A program made the position numbers and the translations under genes. Positions 34,605 to 44,172 of a DNA stretch of 64,000 nucleotides are shown piece by piece. The DNA comes from Bacteroidota bacterium (GTDB lineage Bacteria > Bacteroidota > Bacteroidia > Chitinophagales > Chitinophagaceae), in the NCBI GenBank assembly GCA_030706635.1, contig JAUZOD010000010.1, positions 1 through 64,000 on the forward strand, in the 5' to 3' direction. Position 1 is the first letter of the stretch; each line of letters opens with the position of its first letter. The notes below the pieces were generated by a model. That model was not told where the DNA came from, did not search any database, and worked only from the letters and a program-made list of their open reading frames with translations.

Positions 34605-37600
34605 CTAATTTTCATATAACCAGATGCGCAGCAGCGAGATAAGCTGATCTATGTCGACAGGCTTTGAGATATAGTCCGAAGCGCCGGCACTGATGCATTT
34701 TTCGCGATCGCCCGTCATGGCTTTGGCCGTTACGGAAATGATCGGCAGAGTCCGGAAGGCCGGAATATTCCTTATTTTCCGGATACTTTCATAACCATCC
34801 ATTTCCGGCATCATCATATCCATCAGTACGATATTAACCTCCGGATTTGCCTGAAGCATATCCAGCGCATCCTTCCCGTCTATCGCCGGGATTACTTTCA
34901 TCTTATGCTGTTCGAGCACTTTGGTTAGCGAAAAAATATTGCGGACATCATCATCAGCCACCAAAACATTCTTATTCTTCAGCACCTCATCCAGGGCACC
35001 CAATTTTTCCATAGGCGTCTGGTTATTTTTCGATTTATCTTTCTGATCTACAATATGCAGGAACAAAGACACTTCATCCAGGATTCTTTCGTATGAGTGT
35101 GCGGTTTTGATCACGATGGAATCGGCATACTGGCGAATCCTTTGTTCCTCCGTTCTCGAAAAATTCTTTGACGTGAAAAGAATCACCGGCAGATGTTCCA
35201 GGCCCGGAGTTAATTTAACTTTTTCAAGTTTCTCATAATTGTTCTGTTCCGTTGTGCCCATTTCCAGGATCACACAATTCACTTTTTCTTTTTGGAGCGC
35301 CCGAATACTTTCGTCCAGGGTCTCCGCAAACTCCGCCTGAATTCCGTATGTGCCCAGAAAATAACCAAGCGCCCGGGCATGTTTGGGGTTTTCCTCAACA
35401 ATAAGCACTTTGGACGGGCCCTGATTGAGCGCCAGCTCAATTCTCCTGAAAATTTCCGGCATTTTTTCAAATGCCACCGGCTTGTTAATAAAATCTACGG
35501 CGCCTTTGCTCAGGCTCTCTTTTCTGGCTTCAAAGGAAGACATAATATGAACAGGAATATGCCTTGTTTTTGAGTCGGCCTTCAGTTCTTCCATCACTTC
35601 CCAGCCATTCCTCACGGGCAGCTGGATATCCAGTAAAATTCCCCGGGGATTGAACGCTTTGGCCAATTGGATGCCTGTATCTCCCCGAACAGCCACTATA
35701 CCCTTGTATTGTTGTTTCCGGGTGAATTCCAGCAACGCCTTGGCAAAATGCGTATCATCCTCAATGATCAGAATCACTTTATCGTCCGGCAGAATATCCT
35801 CCCGGTCATCCGGGATATCTTTGGGAATATCTGTAACCGTTAGCTTGTGTTCCGGAAATGAAAAAGCATCTGGTTTTATTCCCGGGTTGACGGTCGCAAT
35901 ACCACTCTGATGCTTTCCTTCACGAGCCGGGGAAGATATACGGCATACGGGGAGGCGTAATGTAAATACGCTGCCCTTCCCTTCTTTGCTGCGAACATAC
36001 AGATCTCCGTTCAGCAACCGGGCAAGTTCCCTGCTGATGGAAAGCCCAAGGCCGGTACCTCCGAATTTACGTTTGGTAGAGCCATCAGCCTGCTGGAAAG
36101 CCTCGAAAATCAATGCCTGCTTGTCGGCCGCGATGCCTATGCCCGTATCCTTTACTTCGAAAAGAATGAACCGGCTGTCTTTTTCTGCGTCCGGTTTTAT
36201 ATTTAGTTCGATACTGCCATCCCGGGTAAATTTAAAAGCATTAGAAAGCAAATTCTTAATCACCTGTTCCATCCGCATTTTATCCGTTTCCAATTCAGCA
36301 GGAACTTCGGGATCGGTCTGAATATTAAATGCAAGGTTTTTTTCTTTTGCCAGCGGATCAAAAAGCATTCGAATATCCCCAATAATTTCCTGTATGCTAA
36401 AGAAGCCATACTCCAGCTGCATCCTGCCGGCTTCTATTTTAGAAAGATCCAGTATCTCGTCGATCAGTTCCAGCAAACCATTCCCGGAACTCTGGATCAC
36501 CTGGGCATATTCCACCTGATCCGGGCTCAGGTTCTGATCTTTGTTTTCCGCCATGAGCCGGGATAACAGCAAAATGGAATTCAGGGGAGTTCGCAGCTCA
36601 TGACTCATATTAGCCAGAAACTCTGATTTATACCGGGTACTCAGCGCCAGCTCTTCAGCTTTCTTTTGTATCTCCTGGTTACGGTGACTAATGAGCTCAT
36701 TCTTTTCTTCCAGTAACTTACTCCGTTCTTCCAGTTCCCTGTTTGTTTGCATCAGCTCTTCCTGCTGCACCTTAAGCTCTTCTTCCGAAACCTGAAGCTT
36801 TTCGGTTTGAGCTTCCATCTCTGCATTCATCACTTCCAGTTCATTGTGCTGACTTTGCAGCTCTTCCGTTTGAGCTTGTGTCTCTTCCAGCAGTTCCTGA
36901 AGCCGGAACCTGCTTTTTGCAGTATTCAGGGCAACGGCTACATTCAAGGCTGCATTAGAGAGGTAAAGTTTATCGCGGTCGGAGAAAGCATTCAGGCTGC
37001 CCAGCTCAATGATCCCCAGCAGCTGGTCTTCAAAAATCAATGGAAAAGCATATACGCTGGAAGGTTTAATTGCACCCGTTGCATACGTTATCTGAAGTTC
37101 AGTCCTGGATATGTCGGTCATCTCAATTCCCTTTTTACCTAATGCGCACTCTCCGGCAATCCCCTGTCCATATTGGATCTGTTTCTGACTTAAGGACGGA
37201 TCAAATGCATAACCGGCAGAAAAATCCAGCACATTCCCATGGCTGGCAAGATATAACGCACCCACGGAACTATTTGTATAAGCAACGACGGCGTCGAGAA
37301 TATTCTTTGTCAGTTCCGGGATTGGTTGTTCACCCATAACGGTTTCACTGAGTCTGGCAGAGCCAGCCTGAAGCCATTCCTTGTCGGAAATTGTTTTAAA
37401 AGAAGTTTCCAGTGAATGGGCCATTTTATTCAGCGCGGCGGATAGATTGCCCAGATCGTCTTTTTCCTGATCGTTCACCCGAACACTATAATCACCGGAA
37501 GATATGGTTTCTGCTATTCCGAGGATCACGTCAACGCGACGGGCTATATCCCGGTCTTTATTTTCGAGATCCAATTGCAATCTGGTTTTTTCATCAATAT

Positions 37601-38210
37601 CCTTCCTGACCCGAACAAAAAATAAAATGGCCACGAGAATGGACAGACCGGAAGCAATCAAAATAATAACTGGCGTAACATTGGAGAACGAATCAAAACG
37701 GACTGTTCTTTTTGCCAGCAGTGAGGTTTCTGAATTTTTCATCAGCAGAACGGTCGCCTGGATGGAATCCATGTACTCGCTTCCGGCCTGAAGCTGCTCC
37801 ATGGTGACCGGACCATTACTTTTTTTTGCGTCGATCAGCGTTTCCAGCCGCGCAAACCGGATATTGATGTATCCCCGGAGACGTTCGCAATTCGCCTGTT
37901 CTTCAGCGTTGTCAGTCGTCATGCTTTTAACCCTTTCCAGCGCATTCAGGGATTCCTGGAAAGCTCCGTGAAAGGGTTCGAGATAAGACGGATCACTGCT
38001 GATGATGAAACCGCGCTGAGCGACTTCTGCGTTCCGCACAGGCGCAATCACCTGATCCAATTCGGAAATCACTTTGTAAGTATGCGTTACCCAATTTGTG
38101 CTGTTCAGCAGATTGCTGATGCTGAAATATGAAGCTATGGAACTCCCGAGTAGCAGTAAAAGCGAAAAACCAAATCCAATGATGAGATTGCGGGTCACAG
38201 ATTGTTTCAT
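34605..38210 (-). CDS. Giant hybrid histidine kinase: CHASE3-HAMP-GAF-coiled coil-HK-3 receivers
   Basis: A 1201-residue sensor kinase. Two membrane helices (about 10-30 and 175-198) flank a CHASE3-like extracytoplasmic domain. HAMP follows at about 205-275, GAF at about 285-425 and a glutamine/glutamate-rich coiled coil at about 430-520. HisKA has H537 in FLANMSHELRTPLNSI, and HATPase carries the N box VIKNLLSNAFKFT and the G boxes GIGIAADKQALIF and GGTGLGLSISRELA. Three receivers follow: the first with RGILLDIQLPVRNGW, the second with E983 in place of the acceptor aspartate (VILEMGTTEQ), and the third intact with IVLMDMMMPEMDGYES. It lies 17 bases after a second hybrid kinase and directly before CheR/CheB, suggesting a shared pathway. 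Confidence 0.9.
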   Translation of the reverse strand: MKQSVTRNLIIGFGFSLLLLLGSSIASYFSISNLLNSTNWVTHTYKVISELDQVIAPVRNAEVAQRGFIISSDPSYLEPFHGAFQESLNALERVKSMTTDNAEEQANCERLRGYINIRFARLETLIDAKKSNGPVTMEQLQAGSEYMDSIQATVLLMKNSETSLLAKRTVRFDSFSNVTPVIILIASGLSILVAILFFVRVRKDIDEKTRLQLDLENKDRDIARRVDVILGIAETISSGDYSVRVNDQEKDDLGNLSAALNKMAHSLETSFKTISDKEWLQAGSARLSETVMGEQPIPELTKNILDAVVAYTNSSVGALYLASHGNVLDFSAGYAFDPSLSQKQIQYGQGIAGECALGKKGIEMTDISRTELQITYATGAIKPSSVYAFPLIFEDQLLGIIELGSLNAFSDRDKLYLSNAALNVAVALNTAKSRFRLQELLEETQAQTEELQSQHNELEVMNAEMEAQTEKLQVSEEELKVQQEELMQTNRELEERSKLLEEKNELISHRNQEIQKKAEELALSTRYKSEFLANMSHELRTPLNSILLLSRLMAENKDQNLSPDQVEYAQVIQSSGNGLLELIDEILDLSKIEAGRMQLEYGFFSIQEIIGDIRMLFDPLAKEKNLAFNIQTDPEVPAELETDKMRMEQVIKNLLSNAFKFTRDGSIELNIKPDAEKDSRFILFEVKDTGIGIAADKQALIFEAFQQADGSTKRKFGGTGLGLSISRELARLLNGDLYVRSKEGKGSVFTLRLPVCRISSPAREGKHQSGIATVNPGIKPDAFSFPEHKLTVTDIPKDIPDDREDILPDDKVILIIEDDTHFAKALLEFTRKQQYKGIVAVRGDTGIQLAKAFNPRGILLDIQLPVRNGWEVMEELKADSKTRHIPVHIMSSFEARKESLSKGAVDFINKPVAFEKMPEIFRRIELALNQGPSKVLIVEENPKHARALGYFLGTYGIQAEFAETLDESIRALQKEKVNCVILEMGTTEQNNYEKLEKVKLTPGLEHLPVILFTSKNFSRTEEQRIRQYADSIVIKTAHSYERILDEVSLFLHIVDQKDKSKNNQTPMEKLGALDEVLKNKNVLVADDDVRNIFSLTKVLEQHKMKVIPAIDGKDALDMLQANPEVNIVLMDMMMPEMDGYESIRKIRNIPAFRTLPIISVTAKAMTGDREKCISAGASDYISKPVDIDQLISLLRIWLYEN

Positions 38211-38227
38211 TCCTGATGATTATTCCA

Positions 38228-39367
38228 TTAATAAATCTGAGGCTGGATGGCAGCCGGTAAAGAAAAAAAGAAAGTTGATCCCTTGCCCGGTTCACTTTGC
38301 AGCCAACAGCTTCCTCTATGACGTTTTATTATTTCCGAACAAATATAAAGACCAACCCCCAATCCTTGAAAGCGGTGTTCGGATCCCTCCACCCGGTAAA
38401 ACTTACGAAAAACCTCCGCCTGGTTACTCTTTGCTATCCCGATACCAAAATCTTTTACTCCAACAATTACCAGATTATTTTCGAGACGGATATCAATCTG
38501 CACCTCCCTGCAATCGGGCGAATATTTCACTGCGTTGGTCAGATAATTCAGGAGTACCTGTTCCAGGCGATTTTCATCGCCCACAACCTGGATTCCGGAT
38601 TTCCCGGTTATACGAATCTGGTATTCCGGGAATGTCTGTCTTATCATTTCCGCTGCATTCAGAATCAATCCATCGAAATTTATCAATGATTGATTGAATT
38701 TGAGCTTCCCGTTTTCTATCCGGGATACATCCAGTAAATCCGTAATAAGGGCATTAAGCTTATTAATCTGGATGAGCATACGGTCAACATAAGAGCTGAC
38801 CTTATCATTCTTGTCAAGTGAACGCTCCAGCAGCTGGACATAGGCCTTCATACTGGCCAGCGGTGTTTTCAATTCATGACTGGCAATGCTCATAAATTCA
38901 TCCTTTCGACGGGATGCCGCCAGCGCCTCCTGCTGAGCCAGCTTCCGGTATTCGATTTCCTTCCTCAGGTTATCCTGTACTTCATTCAATATTCTGTTCT
39001 GCTCATAAAGACGAGAAAATGTCTTCACCCGCAGCAGGAGAACATCCGGATCGATGGGCTTGGTAACATAGTCTATTCCTCCCGACAAATAACCTTTCGT
39101 AATGTATTTTTTGTCGACGTTGATGGCCGAAAGAAATATGATGGGAATATCTTTTGTGGCATTGTTCCCGGATAAAATCTCCGCTACTTCAAACCCATCC
39201 ATCCCAGGCATTTGAACATCGAGAATGATCAGTGCATAGGTCTTTCTTAATACTTTCTTTAAGGCTTCTTCCCCGCTGGATGCTGTATCAGTCGGAAACG
39301 AATGCAATTCCAATAATGTCTTCAGGGTAAAAATGTTTTCAGGGGTGTCATCCACAATGAGAATCAT
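38228..39367 (-). CDS. Receiver-histidine kinase hybrid (no membrane segment)
   Basis: A 379-residue soluble protein that starts with a receiver domain (D50 in LIILDVQMPGMDGFEV, lysine in DYVTKPIDPD) and continues with HisKA (H164 in FMSIASHELKTPLASM) and a HATPase domain (N-box QVLLNYLTNAVKYSP, G-box GLGVGLYICSEIIKR). In this reversed order the kinase could be controlled by phosphorylation of its own receiver. It is the first gene of a minus-strand block leading to the giant kinase, CheR and CheB, with gaps of 11-17 bases or overlaps, so these four are probably one operon. Confidence 0.92.
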   Translation of the reverse strand: MILIVDDTPENIFTLKTLLELHSFPTDTASSGEEALKKVLRKTYALIILDVQMPGMDGFEVAEILSGNNATKDIPIIFLSAINVDKKYITKGYLSGGIDYVTKPIDPDVLLLRVKTFSRLYEQNRILNEVQDNLRKEIEYRKLAQQEALAASRRKDEFMSIASHELKTPLASMKAYVQLLERSLDKNDKVSSYVDRMLIQINKLNALITDLLDVSRIENGKLKFNQSLINFDGLILNAAEMIRQTFPEYQIRITGKSGIQVVGDENRLEQVLLNYLTNAVKYSPDCREVQIDIRLENNLVIVGVKDFGIGIAKSNQAEVFRKFYRVEGSEHRFQGLGVGLYICSEIIKRHRGSCWLQSEPGKGSTFFFSLPAAIQPQIY

Positions 39368-39414
39368 AGCTATAACCGGGAACTTTTTAGAAGATCGTCC
39401 GTTATGAAAATACG

Positions 39415-39441
39415 AAAGTCCCGAACGAAATTCAGGACTTT
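39415..39441. other. Hairpin upstream of the receiver-kinase operon
   Basis: AAAGTCC (39415-39421) pairs with GGACTTT (39435-39441), with a further GAA/TTC pairing inside. It lies in the 256-base gap between two minus-strand genes, about 48 bases before the kinase start. Apart from this I see no gene or clear promoter in 39368-39623. Confidence 0.3.
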
Positions 39442-39623
39442 GTATATTTCCCTATCCTAAGACTAATGAATGCAACTATTTAGATCTCAACAAACATTTT
39501 GCCAAAAAATGTGAGGGAGACAGAACAGGGATCGATAATAAAATTGTAGAATTAATTTCCCACTACGGCTTCTTTGTGGAGCAAATTTCCTTTTGATCCC
39601 TGGATTCATTTCTTGTGGCAACC

Positions 39624-39887
39624 TTAAACGCTATAGATTACTTTGTATATTTCAGAGATATCCACGTCCTGTAAATAGGGATAAAGTTCGCCTACATCTT
39701 CAAAGCTCCTGATGCAAATGTAGAAATAACGTGTGGTGTGATAATAGATTTCTACGTAAAAATCATCCACCTGGTAAAGGGTTATCCGGTAGCAGCCATC
39801 GGTTCTTTCTGCGAGAAAAACACCATCAGTTGCGAGAACTTCAGTTTTGGACATACCGTCCATAATATTAAAATCCCTGATATCCAT
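39624..39887 (-). CDS. Orphan small protein, unknown
   Basis: An 87-residue acidic protein with no recognisable family. It has alternating strand-like segments rich in aromatic residues (CYRITLYQVDDFYVEIYYHT) and no signal peptide or membrane helix. It probably folds as a small beta-sheet protein. The start ATG 39887 is the first in the frame. It stands alone between the kinase operon and the divergently transcribed topoisomerase gene. Coding reality is moderate: codon use and amino acid composition look natural. Confidence 0.55.
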   Translation of the reverse strand: MDIRDFNIMDGMSKTEVLATDGVFLAERTDGCYRITLYQVDDFYVEIYYHTTRYFYICIRSFEDVGELYPYLQDVDISEIYKVIYSV

Positions 39888-39994
39888 AACCTGGTTTGAA
39901 TGTTCTTGATTGTAGGTTCAAATCCTATATGTCAAATCATATACCGATATTTGGAATCCGATGACCTAAATTTTCTATTTTCTTCCCAAATTAT

Positions 39995-41080
39995 ATGCCT
40001 GCTCCAATTAACGCGCTCAGTCATGGTGAGTTCTTAAAGGCCGATAAGAATTATGAAAAAGCGGCAAGGGCAGTGAATTTGGTCTATGTTACCGATCTCA
40101 CACCCGGAATTATACGGTTAAAAAAGGGAAAAGGTTTCTCTTACATCCTGGAAGACACCATTCTTCGTGATAAAACCCAGCTTTTGAGGATCAAAAAGCT
40201 TACAATTCCGCCTGCCTGGACTAATGTGTGGATTTGTGCCCTGGAGAACGGACATATACAGGCTACGGGTCTTGATGTGCTCAAACGGAAACAATATCGT
40301 TATCATAGCCTGTGGACAGTGATCCGGGGTGAAACAAAATTCCACAGACTTCTGGAATTCGGCAAATTATTGCCCCGTCTCAGAGCACAGCTGGAAATAG
40401 ATCTTCAGTCGAAGACGCTCACCCAGGAAAAGGTATTGGCTACCGTGATCAGTCTTATGGAAAGGACCTATATCCGGATCGGAAACAGCAATTATGAAAA
40501 ACTATATGGCTCTCACGGATTAACCACGCTCAAGGATAAACACGTATCCATCACGGGCGATAAAATCCGTTTTTCTTTCCGGGGTAAGAAGGGCATCCAG
40601 CACGACATCACCCTGAAAAATAAACGGTTGGCCAAGGCTGTTGAGCAGTGCCGGGATATTCCCGGGAAAGAGTTATTCCAGTATTATGACGATGAGGGAA
40701 ACCGGAGACCCGTTGAATCGGGTATGGTGAACGATTATATAAGGAACGCCATGGGGATGGATTTCAGCGCGAAAGACTTCCGCACCTGGGCCGGCTCCCT
40801 CCATGCGCTGGATGTTTTATGCGAATTGCCTGAAACCGATGAGGAATCGGAAAGAAAGAAGAATGTGGTGGCGATGCTGGATTTTGTGAGCGGCAAACTG
40901 GGAAATTCAAGGGCCATCTGCAAAAAATACTATGTTCATCCGGGACTAGTCAGGCTGTATGAGGAAAATAATTTTGCCAGATATTTAAACCTGGCCAATG
41001 AAACCGATGACGATTTGGAGGAAACCGGACTCACCTCTTCAGAAAAAGTGTTGCTTCAAATCCTGAAGAGAAGGAGTTAA
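39995..41080 (+). CDS. DNA topoisomerase IB (poxvirus/Deinococcus type)
   Basis: A 361-residue type IB topoisomerase that relaxes supercoils through a 3'-phosphotyrosyl link. The N-terminal part carries GFSYILEDTILRDKTQLLRI and LTIPPAWTNVWICALENGHIQATGLD in family order (TIPPAWTNVWI; HIQATGLD). The catalytic part has YIRIGNSNYEKLYGSHGLTT (arginine), a KFRGKKG-like FSFRGKKGIQHD (lysine), KDFRTWAGSLHAL (second arginine) and the nucleophile Y313 in AICKKYYVHPGLV. All active-site elements appear intact, and it is not an integrase. The gene ends at a long inverted repeat before a convergent kinase gene. Confidence 0.93.
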   Translation: MPAPINALSHGEFLKADKNYEKAARAVNLVYVTDLTPGIIRLKKGKGFSYILEDTILRDKTQLLRIKKLTIPPAWTNVWICALENGHIQATGLDVLKRKQYRYHSLWTVIRGETKFHRLLEFGKLLPRLRAQLEIDLQSKTLTQEKVLATVISLMERTYIRIGNSNYEKLYGSHGLTTLKDKHVSITGDKIRFSFRGKKGIQHDITLKNKRLAKAVEQCRDIPGKELFQYYDDEGNRRPVESGMVNDYIRNAMGMDFSAKDFRTWAGSLHALDVLCELPETDEESERKKNVVAMLDFVSGKLGNSRAICKKYYVHPGLVRLYEENNFARYLNLANETDDDLEETGLTSSEKVLLQILKRRS

Positions 41081-41156
41081 TGTGAAAATGTGCTAATGTG
41101 TAAATATGTAAATAAGGAACATGTATCTTATTTTCACATTAGCACATTTTCACATT
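41079..41156. terminator. Perfect 22-bp inverted repeat between convergent genes
   Basis: The arm at 41079-41100 (AATGTGAAAATGTGCTAATG then TG) is repeated perfectly in inverted form at 41135-41156, with a 34-base loop. It fills the space between the topoisomerase stop (41080) and the end of the kinase gene (41162). A bidirectional terminator is the simplest role; the repetitive AATGTG-type words also suggest membership in a dispersed intergenic repeat family. Confidence 0.7.
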
Positions 41157-41161
41157 ATCCT

Positions 41162-42616
41162 TCACGCCCTTTCAAACTTCAGAATAAAATTAGACCCCTG
41201 ATCTACTCCGGTCTGTACATCAATTGATGCTTTATGCGATTGTATGATATTCAGGGTGGTTGCGAGCCCAAGGCCAAGGCCGTTTCTCTTAAAGGTGAAG
41301 TACGGTTCAAATAAATGAGGCAGCGTTTCCTTGCTTATGCCAGTACCATTGTCGCGGATAGATACCAGATGATGACCATTCTGACTGGTGACGGAAATAT
41401 TTAATTCGCCCTTATTCTCGTTCATGGACTCAATTGCGTTGATGATGATATTGGTAAATGCGATCTTAAGCTTGAGCGGGTCGGCGAGGATATATGCCGG
41501 CTCATCGGGATAGACCACTTTCCAGCTTACTTTTTTCAGGGTTATCCGATCGATGATGGTTGCTATGGAATCATCCAGGATATTCTGTAAGGCTTTTCTC
41601 TCCCGAAGGTTCTCCGGAGGCATGGATGAGGATAATAGTAACTCTGTAATGAGATCATTGATCCGTCTGCTGTTCCGGCTGATGATATCCAGATAAACAT
41701 TTCCCGATTCGGCTGCGTTCTCGAGAAGTAGCTGATCTACCGAAAGATTGATGTTGTTGAGCGGATTTCTGACCTCATGCGCCAGTGCCCTGACGAGCCG
41801 GTTTGCAGCCCCGAGCTTTTCAGCCTGAAGCGTGGCCTTTTCTGCCCTCTTCAGGTTGGTAATATCATGGATAATACCCTGGATATAGAAATTGTCTTCC
41901 GCGTCCATTTCCATCGAAAGCGAAAGAATACCCAGGATTTTTTCCTTATTCTGGTTTATGAGTTCCACTTCAATATCTTCTACTTCACCCTCCGATTTCA
42001 GCAGGTTATTGATTTCGGCGGACTGCTCCGGTCTGGCAAAAAAATGGTCAAGACTAAGATTTAACAACTCAGACCGGGCATATCCCAGCATAGTTGTGGT
42101 AATGTAATTTACATCCTTGAAAATCAGTGAATGATCGGTCAGGAAGACCGCATCTTTTGATTTCTCAAATATGCTCCGGAATTTTCGTTCATTGGATCTG
42201 AGCGTTTTCAATGCGGAAGCCCTTTCCATGGAATAGCGGATACATCGTTCAAGTTTTTCGGTGTTGAGTTCCAATTTAACGAGATAGTCAAAGGCCCCGG
42301 CCTGCATAGCCTCGAGATCAATTTTCTGATTGCCCATACCAGTTAATAAGATCAACGGCTGCTCGCAATGATGAAGCAAAACCTCTTTCATCAGATCCAG
42401 ACCGGTTTTTGCTCCGAGAAAGTAATCTATAAAATAGATATCATACCTTGATTCGAGAATGGAATCGTAGGCTTCTTTATAACGATAACACCAGTCAATG
42501 ACAAATTCTTTCCCGCGGATCTTTTTTATATACTGACTGGTAATAAAAAAATCCTCTTCATCATCATCAATAATCAGGACGCGTATCGGCAGGTTCTCGG
42601 AGTTCATGGATAGCAA
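41162..42616 (-). CDS. Receiver-PAS-histidine kinase
   Basis: A 484-residue soluble protein. Residues about 12-130 form a receiver (D64 in YDIYFIDYFLGAKTG, lysine in FDYLVKLELN), about 140-260 a PAS domain (FRSIFEKSKDAVFLTDHSLI, with the PAC-like IQGIIHDITNLKRAEK), and then a histidine kinase: H280 in RALAHEVRNPLNNI, N box KIAFTNIIINAIESM, G boxes RDNGTGISKE and NGLGLGLATTLNII. The kinase resembles the NtrB type with the AHEVRNPL H box. It is last in the transcript rpoN, NtrC-type regulator, kinase (gap 36), so it is the probable partner of that regulator. Confidence 0.9.
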   Translation of the reverse strand: MLSMNSENLPIRVLIIDDDEEDFFITSQYIKKIRGKEFVIDWCYRYKEAYDSILESRYDIYFIDYFLGAKTGLDLMKEVLLHHCEQPLILLTGMGNQKIDLEAMQAGAFDYLVKLELNTEKLERCIRYSMERASALKTLRSNERKFRSIFEKSKDAVFLTDHSLIFKDVNYITTTMLGYARSELLNLSLDHFFARPEQSAEINNLLKSEGEVEDIEVELINQNKEKILGILSLSMEMDAEDNFYIQGIIHDITNLKRAEKATLQAEKLGAANRLVRALAHEVRNPLNNINLSVDQLLLENAAESGNVYLDIISRNSRRINDLITELLLSSSMPPENLRERKALQNILDDSIATIIDRITLKKVSWKVVYPDEPAYILADPLKLKIAFTNIIINAIESMNENKGELNISVTSQNGHHLVSIRDNGTGISKETLPHLFEPYFTFKRNGLGLGLATTLNIIQSHKASIDVQTGVDQGSNFILKFERA

Positions 42617-42652
42617 AAAAATTTATCAAAAAAAATCTTACCCTGGCTTGCT

Positions 42653-44131
42653 TCAGTGATTCTTCATTTCTTCGTAGAGGGTCATTTTATTATACAGAGT
42701 TTTCCTGTCAATTTTTAACAATTGTGCTGCTTTACTTTTATTATAATTGGATTCTTTTAAAGCCTGGAGGATCATTTCATATTCGGCATCAATGCTGGCT
42801 TCTTTCAGTGAACTTTCACTGATATTCGCCTTAGCGGCGGGTAATTTTTGTTCAGCAACGGTTATGGGGCCTGATTGTGCTGCCGCGGAAAGATTTGCCG
42901 GCGGTTGTTCACCGAATTGAAGTTTACTGTAATTGGAAATTTCAAAAGGAAGCGTTTTGGCTTCAATATAATCGCCTTCCGTAAGCAGGGTTGCCCGTTT
43001 GATGACGTTCTTCAGCTCTCTTAGATTCCCAAACCACACATATTTGGTAAAGATGGCTTCAACATCCGGATCGAATCCTTTCACTTCTTTCTCGAGTTCC
43101 TGATTGGTGACCTTTAGAAAATGATTCGCAAAGAGCATGATGTCTTCTGTTCTTTCCCTCAGCGGTGGAATTTCAATGGAGAATTCGTTGAACCGGTGAT
43201 ATAAATCCTCCCGGAATTTGCCCGTGCGTGTGGCATTCCATAATAATTCATTGCTGGCGATGATTATCCGCACGTCCAGGTCAATATCTTTTGTGCCGCC
43301 TACCCTTCTCATTTTTCTTTCCTGCACAACACGCAGCAGCGATACCTGAACATCATAAGAAAGATTGGCTACCTCATCCAGAAAAATGGTACCCCCATTG
43401 GCAATCTCAAAACTGCCCGTCTTCTGGTTTACAGCACCGGTGAACGAGCCCTTTTCGTGCCCAAATAATTCACTCGCGGCAAGTTCTTTGGATAAGGCAC
43501 CGCAATCAATGGCGACGAATGGTTTTCCGCTTCGCTTGCTGCGTTTGTGAATCTCCTGTGCGATGGATTCCTTGCCGCTGCCGGTTTCGCCATAAATGAT
43601 CACGCTGTAACTGGTAGGCGCCACCAGGGCCACCTGTTTAATGATTTTCCGAAAAGCATCCGTATCACCAAAAATATAATCTCCGGAATACGTAACGCCT
43701 TGCTGATCAGCAGAAGGACTACTGGCCTGCACCTGTTTTTTTACAGATGGCTCCGCGCTGCGTTGGGTTTCCCCATGCTCTATGGCTTGCTGAATGGTAT
43801 GGATAATTTCGTCCGGGAGCAGCGGTTTTGTTATGTAATCATACGCGCCCATTTTCATTACTTTAACCGCTGTGCGCATGTCGCTGTAACCGGTGATAAT
43901 GATAACAGGCATTTCCGGATGCCTGTTCTTAATGCTGCTCAGCACCTCCATGGCATCCATGTCGCCCAGCCGGTAATCGCACATGATCAGGTCTGGCTTG
44001 TTGGAGTCCAGCCAGGTCAACGCCTTCTTCCCGGTAAACATTTCAATGACTTCATATCCGCGGCGACTCAGAAAACGATTAAGCAGCAAACAAATATCCC
44101 TGTCATCATCTATTACCAGAATTTTTTTCAT
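42653..44131 (-). CDS. NtrC-family sigma-54-dependent response regulator
   Basis: A 492-residue enhancer-binding protein. The receiver (residues 1-120) has D52 in LIMCDYRLGD and K in DYITKPLLPDE. The AAA+ domain carries Walker A GETGSGKESIAQEIH near residue 180, the sigma-54 contact GSFTGA in GHEKGSFTGAVNQ (usual GAFTGA with A-to-S change), Walker B GTIFLDEVANLS and the arginine region RFREDLYHRFNEFSIEIPPL (part). The C-terminal Fis-type helix-turn-helix is LKESNYNKSKAAQLLKIDRK. It follows rpoN by 41 bases and precedes the kinase by 36. It should activate sigma-54 promoters; its targets are unknown. Confidence 0.95.
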   Translation of the reverse strand: MKKILVIDDDRDICLLLNRFLSRRGYEVIEMFTGKKALTWLDSNKPDLIMCDYRLGDMDAMEVLSSIKNRHPEMPVIIITGYSDMRTAVKVMKMGAYDYITKPLLPDEIIHTIQQAIEHGETQRSAEPSVKKQVQASSPSADQQGVTYSGDYIFGDTDAFRKIIKQVALVAPTSYSVIIYGETGSGKESIAQEIHKRSKRSGKPFVAIDCGALSKELAASELFGHEKGSFTGAVNQKTGSFEIANGGTIFLDEVANLSYDVQVSLLRVVQERKMRRVGGTKDIDLDVRIIIASNELLWNATRTGKFREDLYHRFNEFSIEIPPLRERTEDIMLFANHFLKVTNQELEKEVKGFDPDVEAIFTKYVWFGNLRELKNVIKRATLLTEGDYIEAKTLPFEISNYSKLQFGEQPPANLSAAAQSGPITVAEQKLPAAKANISESSLKEASIDAEYEMILQALKESNYNKSKAAQLLKIDRKTLYNKMTLYEEMKNH

Positions 44132-44172
44132 ACTCGTTAATTAGGTAGGTGTTTATAAATGTTTTGGTGTTT

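Noticed and set aside
39911-39930. tRNA T-arm-like sequence (GTAGGTTCAAATCCTAT) near the topoisomerase gene
   Set aside because: Only the T arm fits; no acceptor, D or anticodon stem is found around it and no integrase or element border is near, so it is probably chance.
39995-41080. Topoisomerase IB as a tyrosine integrase
   Set aside because: Motifs (IPPAW, RTWAG, KKYYVHP) are of TopIB and no att sites or mobile genes flank it.
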